From assembly GCF_001865995.1 (NCBI RefSeq), contig NZ_MLQQ01000040.1, positions 124,001 through 188,000 on the forward strand: a stretch of 64,000 nucleotides of DNA, written 5' to 3'. The position numbers and the translations under genes are program-made. Shown here one piece after another: positions 46,141 to 53,845 of this stretch; within the stretch, counting starts at the first letter, position 1; each line of letters opens with the position of its first letter. Under the pieces are notes generated by a model. That model was not told where the DNA came from and did no database searches. It saw only the letters and a list, made by a program, of their open reading frames with translations. Origin of the DNA: Anaerobacillus arseniciselenatis. Lineage in GTDB: Bacteria > Bacillota > Bacilli > Bacillales > Anaerobacillaceae.

Positions 46141-46244
46141 ACTTACACTAATTTGCACATCACCCCCTGTTTTACTGCGCATCACCCCCATAACACGTAA
46201 CAATTTGCCTCATACTCTCCAATCCAAATGCTCTTCAGCACAAA

Positions 46245-46272
46245 GCAGGCATGGATTGGATTCCATACCTGC
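46245..46272 (-). terminator. Possible terminator after the chemoreceptor gene
   Basis: GCAGGCATGGA and TCCATACCTGC form an 11-bp stem (one mismatch) with a 6-base loop, about 95 bp past the chemoreceptor stop; only a short T tail. Confidence 0.5.
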
Positions 46273-46367
46273 CATTTGTTAATTATATTAAACTCTTCAA
46301 TTGAAGCTTCGTGTGACGCTTCTTGCTGACATAGAACATTAATTAATTGTCTATTGGTTTCAACGTT

Positions 46368-48350
46368 TTATTTGTCACCCTTCTCGGTTTTAAATTGTTG
46401 TAGTAATTGTTGCAATTCGTTTGCTAAATTTGAAAGTTTACTAGCATCATTTGTAATGTCGGTAACGGCACCAGCTTGATCGCTACTAGCTGCATTTACT
46501 TCTTCAGTACTCGCAGAGGCTTCTTCTGTGATAGCTGATATGCTTTCCATCTGTTGGCTAATTCCATTACCGATGTCATTTAATTTTTGAACGGAAACAT
46601 TAATTTTTTGATTTTTTTCGAGAACTTCTTCTGCGTAAGCGGCTATTTCTTCAAATGAAGCACCAGCCTCACGTACCGTAGAAGTTGCATCGTCAACAGC
46701 GGATGATCCTTTTAAAATGGCCTTAACCGCTCTTTGACTTTCTTCCTCAGTTTGTTTTACTAGCTTAGTAATTTCAACGGACGATTCACTCGTTTCGTTC
46801 GCTAATTTCCTCACCTCATTAGCAACTACAGAAAAACCTTTTCCATGCTCGCCCGCACGAGCCGCTTCAATTGAAGCATTTAAGGCTAATAAATTCGTTT
46901 GATCAGCAATGTTAGTAATAATATTAACAAAATTACTTATTTCTTTTGTACTTTTGTCAAGGTTTTGTACCAACTTCGTAGCTTCATGCACCGTTATGTT
47001 AACCTCTTCCATTTTCTTTGCTGCATCATTTGCATAAATTGTACCTTTTTCAGTCGTTTCCTTACTTTGAGTAGAGGTTGATATTACATCATTGGAAGAT
47101 GTCGAAATCTCTTCTAAGGCTTCCATCATTACTCCCATTTGCTGTGTAGTGTCTAATACCGAATCGGTAATTTCATTAGAACCTTCTGAAACTTGAGAAA
47201 TAGTTTCACTAATTTGCTCCGTCGATGCTTTAATTTCCTCACTCGACTGTAAAAGCTCTTCAGAAGAGTGATTCAATGTTCCTGAAACGTTATGAATCTC
47301 TTTTAATAAAAGTTTAACTTTTTCAACCATATCGTTAAAATTTATTGCTAGTTGACCAACCTCGTCTTTAGAATGTTGATCTGCCGTAATCGTTAAATCA
47401 CCAGAAGCTACTTTAGTCGTTAAATAAGTTAACTTCCTTATCGGTTTCACTAATTTTCTTGCAAAGATCATTACGATTGCAACCGCTACGGCCAATACAG
47501 CCACAGTCGTTATTCCCATGATTAACCTTAAATGTGAAAGACCTCCGGTTACCTCAGAAACCGGTGCTGAGATGACAAACCCCCATTGCATTACTGGAAT
47601 ATTCGTATAAAAAGCATAGCTTTGTTCACCGTGATCATCATAAATGATGTGACCTGTCTCACCATTTAGTGCTAATTTGGAAAAATCAACAACCTCTTCG
47701 CTAGCTGTTTCAAATAAACTTTCGCCCATGAGTAAACTTTCATCTGGATGAGCGATCATTGTGCCACGGTGGTCAAATAAATATGAGTAACCCCTCTCAC
47801 CTATCGTAAACGAAGTGACAAACTGTACGACATCATCTATTGGTAACGTGACAATTAATATACCTTGAGTCGCCCCATAATAATTAATTGGAGAAGCTAT
47901 GACTACGACCGTTTCGCCACTAACTCGTGAAACAAGTGGTTCCGAAATCGCCGTTTGCTGTGTCCCCAATACTTGATTAAAATAAGGTCGATCGGTAACT
48001 CGTGCTTCATCGCCCTCTGTTGAAATCGCATTTCCTCCAACATCTGAGAAAAGCATCATTTCATATTCACCTAATCGATCAAACTCTTGCTTTAAATACG
48101 GCATAATCAACGCTTCGTCCATCGTCTTTAAAGTTTCAGTATTTGCAATCACTTCTATTTCCTTCATTTTCTCTTGAAAAAAACTATTAATATCACTCTG
48201 AGATCTTAACAATTCACTTTCTGTTTTCTCTAAAAACTCAGTTTCTAACATCCCTCTCGCTATTTCGTGATTTATGTATCCTACTAATAAAAGTGATAAA
48301 GCTAAAATAGGTACAATGACAACTAATAATTTTGTTCGTAAACTTTTCAC
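46368..48350 (-). CDS. Methyl-accepting chemotaxis protein with dCache-type sensor
   Basis: A 660-residue transmembrane chemoreceptor: an N-terminal helix (about residues 7-27), an extracellular dCache-type domain (about 35-270, with [19 protein letters not shown] and [18 protein letters not shown]), a second helix (about 275-298), HAMP, and a signalling domain with tip [20 protein letters not shown]. Its hairpin is of the Bacillus type ([15 protein letters not shown]), unlike the receptor at 56806. The GTG start follows AGGGGTGATG. Ligand unknown; dCache domains of this kind often bind amino acids or organic acids. Confidence 0.9.
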   Translation of the reverse strand: MKSLRTKLLVVIVPILALSLLLVGYINHEIARGMLETEFLEKTESELLRSQSDINSFFQEKMKEIEVIANTETLKTMDEALIMPYLKQEFDRLGEYEMMLFSDVGGNAISTEGDEARVTDRPYFNQVLGTQQTAISEPLVSRVSGETVVVIASPINYYGATQGILIVTLPIDDVVQFVTSFTIGERGYSYLFDHRGTMIAHPDESLLMGESLFETASEEVVDFSKLALNGETGHIIYDDHGEQSYAFYTNIPVMQWGFVISAPVSEVTGGLSHLRLIMGITTVAVLAVAVAIVMIFARKLVKPIRKLTYLTTKVASGDLTITADQHSKDEVGQLAINFNDMVEKVKLLLKEIHNVSGTLNHSSEELLQSSEEIKASTEQISETISQVSEGSNEITDSVLDTTQQMGVMMEALEEISTSSNDVISTSTQSKETTEKGTIYANDAAKKMEEVNITVHEATKLVQNLDKSTKEISNFVNIITNIADQTNLLALNASIEAARAGEHGKGFSVVANEVRKLANETSESSVEITKLVKQTEEESQRAVKAILKGSSAVDDATSTVREAGASFEEIAAYAEEVLEKNQKINVSVQKLNDIGNGISQQMESISAITEEASASTEEVNAASSDQAGAVTDITNDASKLSNLANELQQLLQQFKTEKGDK

Positions 48351-48466
48351 TCATGCATCACCCCTATTTAAATTTGAATTTTGCTATAAAAAATATTGAT
48401 TTTACAATAAAATCATATACCCTTATCTTAATATTCTAACTTTTCACTATAAATGTAAAGTATTTT

Positions 48467-48820
48467 TTCATACAAAACTCTCATGACGCTAATTCGTCAC
48501 GATAATTCGTCACCATCTAATATTTAAAAGAACGAGCAATTTCCTTCACTTCGCTGTAATCTTCTAACGAATTTTAGAGGCTCGTTCAGGATATCACTCG
48601 TTCTTTTTTTCATCAAAACCTTCATGGCGGATATTCCGCCACCACCTAATATGAAAAGGCGGACACGTTCCCTCACTTCGCAGTGAAGCTACTGACCTCA
48701 ATCACATCATGTTACACTTCTTAGAATAGGCATCATGCCGCTTTGCGACGAGTAACCGCAGGAGCAACTTCTTACGAATCTCAGAGGCTCGTTCATGAAA
48801 TCATCCGCCTTTTTTCAACA
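48467..48820. repeat. Two F2 units, arms GAACGAG and GGCGGA
   Basis: Unit one: AAAAGAACGAG (48526-48536) pairs perfectly with CTCGTTCTTTT (48597-48607). Unit two: AAAAGGCGGA (48654-48663) pairs with TCCGCCTTTT (48804-48813). Both share the core TCACTTCGC...GTAA or GTGA and AGAGGCTCGTTC, although their arms differ. They fill the 728-bp gap 48351-49078 together with an F3 and an F1 copy. Confidence 0.8.
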
Positions 48821-48825
48821 AAAAA

Positions 48826-48938
48826 AAGAGGCTCCATAAGTGTTTGATCACCACACGGAACTATCTAAATATAAACGTATATATAACATCGTCTATATTT
48901 AAATGTTTAGCGGTGTCACTTGTTTTTGAAAGCCTCTT
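48826..48938 (-). terminator. Long F3 element between arsC and the F2 repeats
   Basis: AAGAGGCT (48826-48833) and AGCCTCTT (48931-48938) outer arms with an inner AAATATAAACG/CGTCTATATTT core and remnants of the GTGT...ACAC palindrome. Adjacent to the F2 element on one side and F1 on the other. Confidence 0.6.
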
Positions 48939-48952
48939 CCTTTTAAGTGAGT

Positions 48953-49062
48953 GAATTTCATAATTACCTTAATTGAGCCATATCAAACTATATGTAGTTG
49001 CGAGCGGTTTAGCGCAACTACATATAGTTACTTAATGGCGAAAATATTGAATTATGAAATTC
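48953..49062. repeat. F1 palindromic repeat downstream of arsC
   Basis: 110 bp from GAATTTCATAATTAC to AATTATGAAATTC, inner arms ACTATATGTAGTTGCG and CGCAACTACATATAGT. Internal orientation is opposite to the copy at 49568, so the two flank arsC in inverted orientation. Confidence 0.9.
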
Positions 49063-49078
49063 ATTAAGTAAAACTATT

Positions 49079-49498
49079 TTATTTTCCTGTTTCTTTAAAT
49101 GTCTTAATGCGAGCAGCTATTTCATCGCGAACACGTTGGAAAAATGCCCATTTTTCTTCGTCAGTTCCTTCTGCTTTGGCTGGATCATCAAAGCCCCAAT
49201 GAACTCGTTCTTTATTTTTCGGTGTCGCAGGACAAACATCGTTTGCATGCCCACAAAGTGTGACTACTAAATCTGCTTTGTTTAAAATTTCTGGATCAAT
49301 TGTATCAGAAGTTTGGTTAGTTATATCAATATCTACTTCTTTCATTGCCTTGACTGCATTTGGATTTACACCATGAGCTTCAATCCCAGCAGAATACACA
49401 TCCCATTCATCCCCTAAATAATAATGACCAAAACCTTCCGCCATTTGACTGCGACAAGAATTACCTGTGCATAAAAAATAAATTGTTTTTTTAGACAT
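49079..49498 (-). CDS. arsC: Thioredoxin-coupled arsenate reductase
   Basis: A 139-residue ArsC of the low-molecular-weight phosphatase fold. The catalytic Cys10 is in the P-loop CTGNSCRS (C10, C15), and the resolving pair C82 and C89 are in LCGHANDVC, identical in spacing to Staphylococcus and Bacillus ArsC. It reduces arsenate to arsenite with thioredoxin as reductant; arsenite is then exported by ACR3. RBS AAAAAGGAG. It is separated from acr3 by 230 bp carrying an F1 repeat. Confidence 0.96.
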   Translation of the reverse strand: MSKKTIYFLCTGNSCRSQMAEGFGHYYLGDEWDVYSAGIEAHGVNPNAVKAMKEVDIDITNQTSDTIDPEILNKADLVVTLCGHANDVCPATPKNKERVHWGFDDPAKAEGTDEEKWAFFQRVRDEIAARIKTFKETGK

Positions 49499-49567
49499 AT
49501 AAAATATTCTCCTTTTTCTTTAAATTGCGTTTATATAAAACCTAACTTGCTTTTTGAACAAGTCAAT

Positions 49568-49678
49568 GAATTTCATAATTGGTTATCTTCGCCACTACGA
49601 TCAATATATAGTTGCGTCAAAACCATTCGCAAACTATATATTGTTTAATGTGGCTCATTTTTGGTAATTATGAAATTC
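49568..49678. repeat. F1 palindromic repeat between arsC and acr3
   Basis: 111 bp from GAATTTCATAATT to AATTATGAAATTC, inner arms ATATATAGTTGCG and CGCAAACTATATAT. Same orientation as the copy at 201-310. Confidence 0.9.
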
Positions 49679-49728
49679 TCAAGTAAGCTTAATCAAAAAT
49701 TTGGGTAGGAAATTTTATTAACCTTTTT

Positions 49729-50796
49729 TTACTTAGCTACTTTCGGCTCTGGGAACCAATGTCTTGTGTTGTTAGCAATTTTAACTAAATAGAGCATTAG
49801 CGGTACTTCAACAAGGACACCTACGACAGTTACTAATGTTGCACCTGAGTTTAAACCGAATAACGCAATAGAAACAGCAACTGCTAATTCAAAAAAGTTA
49901 CTCGTACCAATCATCGATGCTGGTGCGGCAATTTTATGTTCAAGTCGCCATTTTTTGGCCCAATAGTAAGCAATAATGAAGATAACAAACGTTTGAATAA
50001 TTAATGGAATAGCAATTAGTCCAATATGGAATGGATTATTTAAAATTACCTCTCCTTGGAATGAGAAAATAATCACAAGCGTCAGCAAAAGACCAACGAT
50101 TGTAAACTTACCTGCCTTTTTTAAATAAACTTGCTCAAACCACTCGATACCTTTTTTCTTTATTAATACAACCCTCGAAACGTATCCAGCAACTAATGGT
50201 ACAATAATAAATAAAACGACTGATAATAAAACTGTCTCATAAGGGACGACGACATTGTTAATACGAAGTAATAACATGACAATTGGTCCGTAAGCGAAAA
50301 TCAAAATGATATTATTGACCGACACTTGAATGAGCGTATAACTTGCATCTCCCCTAGTTAAATAGCTCCAAACAAATACCATTGCTGTACAAGGAGCCGC
50401 TCCTAAAAGTACAGCACCTGCTATATATTCTGTTGCTAAGTTCCCCGAAATAAATGGTGCAAAAATAACTTTAAAAAATAACCATGCAAAGAAAAACATC
50501 GTAAATGGCTTAATTAGCCAGTTTACTACTAACGTAACCACTAAACCTTTTGGCTTTTTCCCTGCATTGACAATACTCGTAAAATCAATTTGTGCCATCA
50601 TTGGATAGATCATTAACCAAATAAGTATCGCAACAGGAATCGATACGTTATAATATTCAAACTGACTTAATGTTTCAGGAACAGCTGGTATCCATTGTCC
50701 TACTGCCACACCGACAATTATACAGAGCGCGACCCAAACTGTTAAATATCGTTCAAAAAAACCTATCCCTTTTCCATCTGTACTTTCATTTGTCAT
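49729..50796 (-). CDS. arsB: ACR3-family arsenite efflux permease
   Basis: A 355-residue, ten-helix membrane protein of the ACR3 family (often named arsB in Bacillus). The conserved Cys needed for arsenite transport is in GAAPCTAMVFVWSYL. The start is ATG 50796 with AAAGGAGTGGGAG upstream, 19 bp after the arsR stop; the open frame from 50823 starts inside arsR. It exports arsenite, possibly energised by the ArsA ATPase encoded on the opposite strand, although that pairing is better known for ArsB-type permeases. Confidence 0.93.
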   Translation of the reverse strand: MTNESTDGKGIGFFERYLTVWVALCIIVGVAVGQWIPAVPETLSQFEYYNVSIPVAILIWLMIYPMMAQIDFTSIVNAGKKPKGLVVTLVVNWLIKPFTMFFFAWLFFKVIFAPFISGNLATEYIAGAVLLGAAPCTAMVFVWSYLTRGDASYTLIQVSVNNIILIFAYGPIVMLLLRINNVVVPYETVLLSVVLFIIVPLVAGYVSRVVLIKKKGIEWFEQVYLKKAGKFTIVGLLLTLVIIFSFQGEVILNNPFHIGLIAIPLIIQTFVIFIIAYYWAKKWRLEHKIAAPASMIGTSNFFELAVAVSIALFGLNSGATLVTVVGVLVEVPLMLYLVKIANNTRHWFPEPKVAK

Positions 50797-50815
50797 TTCT
50801 CCCACTCCTTTTGTT

Positions 50816-51154
50816 TTAATCACAAATGATCGTTTTCCCTAATTTCTCTAATTGGATTAATTTCTCTTCTTGATGCGGAACATGTTGAAGAACGGAGATG
50901 ATCACAGGATAAAATTCATTGTCTTTATTTAACGAATAAAAAATCCACTGTCCTTTTCTCGACTCTTTAATAATATTGGCATCTTTTAATTTGCGGACAT
51001 GTTGACTAATTGAAGGTTGACTCATATCGAGAAGCTCAACGAACTCACAAACACAACACTCTCTTTCGTTTAACAAACTTACAATCGTCAATCTTGTCTT
51101 ATCTCCTAACAACTTTAATACCGTAGCTAATTTCTCTATTGGGATCTTCTCCAT
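50816..51154 (-). CDS. arsR: ArsR arsenite-responsive repressor
   Basis: A 112-residue ArsR/SmtB winged-helix repressor. The metalloid site is CCVC (C33, C34, C36) in the recognition region, followed by ELLDMSQPSISQHVRKL. ATG 51154 is preferred (AGGGAG upstream) over GTG 51163. It heads the arsR-acr3-arsC transcript and should bind the palindrome inside its own promoter. Confidence 0.92.
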   Translation of the reverse strand: MEKIPIEKLATVLKLLGDKTRLTIVSLLNERECCVCEFVELLDMSQPSISQHVRKLKDANIIKESRKGQWIFYSLNKDNEFYPVIISVLQHVPHQEEKLIQLEKLGKTIICD

Positions 51155-51190
51155 TCGCAGCACTCCCTATATTTTTTAATTTCTCTTATA

Positions 51191-51218
51191 ATTATATAAG
51201 TATATGCTTATATGTCAA
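51191..51218 (-). promoter_or_regulatory. ars promoter with embedded ArsR operator
   Basis: On the minus strand TTGACA (51213-51218) and TATAAT (51191-51196), both consensus, are 16 bp apart. The spacer and -10 region contain the palindrome ATATAAGTATATGCTTATAT (51194-51213), a likely ArsR site that would block polymerase. Confidence 0.8.
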
Positions 51219-51251
51219 TAAAAAATATGTTACACTAATACTAAGTTAAAT

Positions 51252-51301
51252 CTTGACCGAGATTCAACTGTAAGGTTCCATTTCACTTAGCATCGGTCAA
51301 G
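51252..51301. other. Long-range inverted repeat in the arsR-arsD gap
   Basis: CTTGACCGA (51252-51260) and TCGGTCAAG (51293-51301) are perfect inverse copies 32 bp apart, upstream of arsD. It could be a stem-loop leader or a pair of half-sites for a regulator. Confidence 0.55.
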
Positions 51302-51360
51302 AGTAAAGTTAATATAAAAAATTTTTTATGAAAAACTAAACTAAAAAGGGGTTTATGTAA

Positions 51361-51723
51361 ATGTCGAAAAAAATTGAAATTTTTGATCCAGCTTTATGCT
51401 GTCCAACGGGAGTTTGTGGACCTGGTGTAGATCCAGAACTTACTCGTATCGCTAGAGATGTCGCAACTCTAAAAAATAAAGGCTATGACGTCGTTAGACA
51501 TAATTTAGGCCAAAATGCTGAACCGTATGTATTAAACAATGAAATTAGTTTGCTAATGGAAGCTGAAGGAGTCGATGCACTGCCTGCGACTGTCGTTGAC
51601 GGAAAAGTCATTAAAACACATAACTATCCAACAAAGACAGAATTAGCCTCTTGGTTAAATATTGATGTAAGTGAACTAGAAGTAAAAAAGCCTGCGAAGA
51701 CGATTGATTTTAAAACGGAGTAG
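51361..51723 (+). CDS. arsD: ArsD arsenite metallochaperone
   Basis: A 120-residue ArsD. The essential cysteines C13, C14 and C19 are in ALCCPTGVC, which carry As(III) or Sb(III) to ArsA. The C-terminal vicinal Cys pairs of the E. coli plasmid protein are absent, as in many Firmicute ArsD. RBS AAAAGGGG, ATG. It is 166 bp upstream of arsA and divergent from arsR. Confidence 0.93.
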   Translation: MSKKIEIFDPALCCPTGVCGPGVDPELTRIARDVATLKNKGYDVVRHNLGQNAEPYVLNNEISLLMEAEGVDALPATVVDGKVIKTHNYPTKTELASWLNIDVSELEVKKPAKTIDFKTE

Positions 51724-51724
51724 T

Positions 51725-51765
51725 TTGAGTGTTGAGTTTTGAGTTTTGAGTTATTGTGAGTTTTG
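51725..51765. repeat. GAGTTTT short tandem repeat
   Basis: GAGTGTT, GAGTTTT, GAGTTTT, GAGTTATT, GAGTTTT directly after the arsD stop. The same word recurs at 60033 and, complemented, near 17830. Confidence 0.7.
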
Positions 51766-51889
51766 TTTCGAAGGAACCTATTCATCTAGGCGTCGGGGGA
51801 AAATCGGTATGTGCTTTTCGAGCAGTATTTCCTAATTTCAAGACTCTTTTCACCATTATTTTAATGCAATTAAGAAAGGTTGTTATTAC

Positions 51890-53653
51890 ATGGAAATTTT
51901 TCACCCAAGCAAACTGTCTAACACAAAACATTTCTTTTTCACCGGTAAAGGTGGGGTTGGTAAAACATCAACTGCTTGCGCCACGGCAGTTGCTTTAGCT
52001 GATGCTGGAAAGAAAGTACTTATCGTTAGTACCGATCCTGCCTCAAATCTTGAAGATGTGTTTGAAGAGTCATTAACAAATGAACCAAAAGCCATAAAAA
52101 ATGTCAACAATTTATTTGCATCTAACTTAGATCCTGAACAAGCGGCGAAAGACTATCGGGAAAGTGTCATTGGTCCCTACCGCGGAAAGCTTCCAAAAAC
52201 GGCGATCGATAATATGGAGGAACAGTTATCAGGAGCTTGTACTGTAGAAATTGCTGCTTTTGATGAATTTACTAACTTACTATCTAACGAAGATTTAACA
52301 AAATCATTTGACCATATTATTTTTGATACCGCGCCTACCGGACATACGTTACGACTTTTGCAATTACCTACTGCTTGGAGTTCTTTTTTAGAAGATAACA
52401 CAACAGGTGCTTCTTGCTTAGGGCCACTAAGCGGTCTTGCTGAAAAGAAAGAACTTTACGCTAAAACTGTATCAGCACTAGCAGATAGCAATGAAACAAC
52501 CCTTATCTTAGTCTCTAGACCAGAGGTTTCTGCCTTAAATGAAGCTGAGCGTGCTTCCAATGAACTGCGTGAGTTAGGGATTCAAAACCAGGCACTGATT
52601 ATTAACGGTGTTTTTACGGCCGCTAACAAGAGCGATCTCATTGCTAAGCAATTACAATCTCGCCAACAACAAGCATTAACTACGTTGAGCGAATCATTAA
52701 AAACTATAAAAACGTTTCATCTGCCACTCGTGCCATTTAATTTGACTGGCTTAGAAGCACTCAAAAAATTTTTTGAACCTATAGATTTGAGCAATCGACT
52801 TGAAACAAAAGATCTTGCCGCTGAAAGTATCCCAGAGTTAAAAACAATGATTGATTCTTTCTCTAAGAAAACTTCTGGCGTGATTATGACGATGGGAAAA
52901 GGTGGCGTTGGAAAAACGACGGTGGCAGCTGCCATTGCTCTAGGACTTGCTGAAAAAGGTCATAAAGTCCACTTAACAACGACGGACCCAGCCGCTCATC
53001 TATCCACGGTTTTAAAAGATACTAACCTAGATGGAAATATTTCTGTAAGTAGAATTGACCCTAAACATGAGGTTGAAGCGTACCGTGATGAAGTGTTAAA
53101 TAAAGTTAGTGATACGCTTGATGAAGAAAGCTTGGAATATATTAAAGAAGATTTACGTTCACCTTGTACAGAGGAAATTGCGGTTTTTCGAGCTTTTGCG
53201 AACATCGTCGATAAAGCTGAAGATGCGTTTGTCGTCATTGATACCGCTCCTACTGGGCATACATTACTTCTTCTGGATGCGGCAGAATCTTACCATAAAG
53301 AAGTGACGCGCTCTAACGGTGACATGCCTGAATCAGTCAAAAAACTATTGCCTAGGCTTCGTGACGAAGCAGTTACTCAAGTCGTATTAGTGACATTACC
53401 AGAAGCAACACCTGTGTTTGAGGCAAGCAGACTCCAAGAAGATTTAAGAAGAGCTGAGATTTATCCGAAATGGTGGATTATTAACCAAAGCTTTCAAAGG
53501 GCAAATTCAAAAGATCCGATTCTTCAAGGAAGGGCGATTGCTGAAGAACAATGGATTAGCAAAGTGAAAAATGAACTTTCTACTAAATGCGTCATCGTCC
53601 CTTGGCAAGCTGAAGAAACGATTGGCATCGACAGCTTAAAAAAATTAATTTGA
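51890..53653 (+). CDS. arsA: ArsA arsenite-stimulated ATPase
   Basis: A 587-residue duplicated ATPase. The two halves each have a deviant Walker A (FTGKGGVGKTS near residue 20 and MGKGGVGKTT near 330) and the DTAPTGHTLRLL / DTAPTGHTLLLL signature. Metalloid-binding cysteines occur in SGACTVEIAAF, TGASCLGPLSG and RSPCTEEIAVF. It receives As(III) from ArsD and energises efflux. ATG follows AGAAAGG. Downstream lies an F2 unit acting as a terminator. Confidence 0.95.
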   Translation: MEIFHPSKLSNTKHFFFTGKGGVGKTSTACATAVALADAGKKVLIVSTDPASNLEDVFEESLTNEPKAIKNVNNLFASNLDPEQAAKDYRESVIGPYRGKLPKTAIDNMEEQLSGACTVEIAAFDEFTNLLSNEDLTKSFDHIIFDTAPTGHTLRLLQLPTAWSSFLEDNTTGASCLGPLSGLAEKKELYAKTVSALADSNETTLILVSRPEVSALNEAERASNELRELGIQNQALIINGVFTAANKSDLIAKQLQSRQQQALTTLSESLKTIKTFHLPLVPFNLTGLEALKKFFEPIDLSNRLETKDLAAESIPELKTMIDSFSKKTSGVIMTMGKGGVGKTTVAAAIALGLAEKGHKVHLTTTDPAAHLSTVLKDTNLDGNISVSRIDPKHEVEAYRDEVLNKVSDTLDEESLEYIKEDLRSPCTEEIAVFRAFANIVDKAEDAFVVIDTAPTGHTLLLLDAAESYHKEVTRSNGDMPESVKKLLPRLRDEAVTQVVLVTLPEATPVFEASRLQEDLRRAEIYPKWWIINQSFQRANSKDPILQGRAIAEEQWISKVKNELSTKCVIVPWQAEETIGIDSLKKLI

Positions 53654-53680
53654 AAAGAAAGTATAAAAATCCCTTTCTAA

Positions 53681-53845
53681 GTTGAAAAAGGCGGACAATT
53701 TCCTTCACGAAATCATTCGCCTTTTTTTCATACAAAATCCCAACCCGGCATTACGTCACCATTTAAGATGTAAAATCAAGGGCTTTCCTTTCCAACTAAC
53801 AACAAACCAACTGTCCAAGACGATTAATCGTCATGATCTATAATG
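53681..53845. repeat. Minimal F2 hairpin plus partial F2 unit
   Basis: AAAAAGGCG (53685-53693) and CGCCTTTTT (53718-53726) flank a shortened core TTTCCTTCACGAAAT. This forms an intrinsic terminator for arsA, with a T run on plus. A partial unit follows with CACCATTTAAGATG and CCAACTAA-type words up to the next, convergent gene. Confidence 0.7.

Noticed and set aside
45500-46200. CRISPR array
   Set aside because: The 52-bp units are contiguous and similar over their whole length, with no unique spacers, and no cas genes are present.
51756-51998. An 80-codon frame between arsD and arsA
   Set aside because: It overlaps the arsA start in another frame, begins in a short repeat and lacks a ribosome site.
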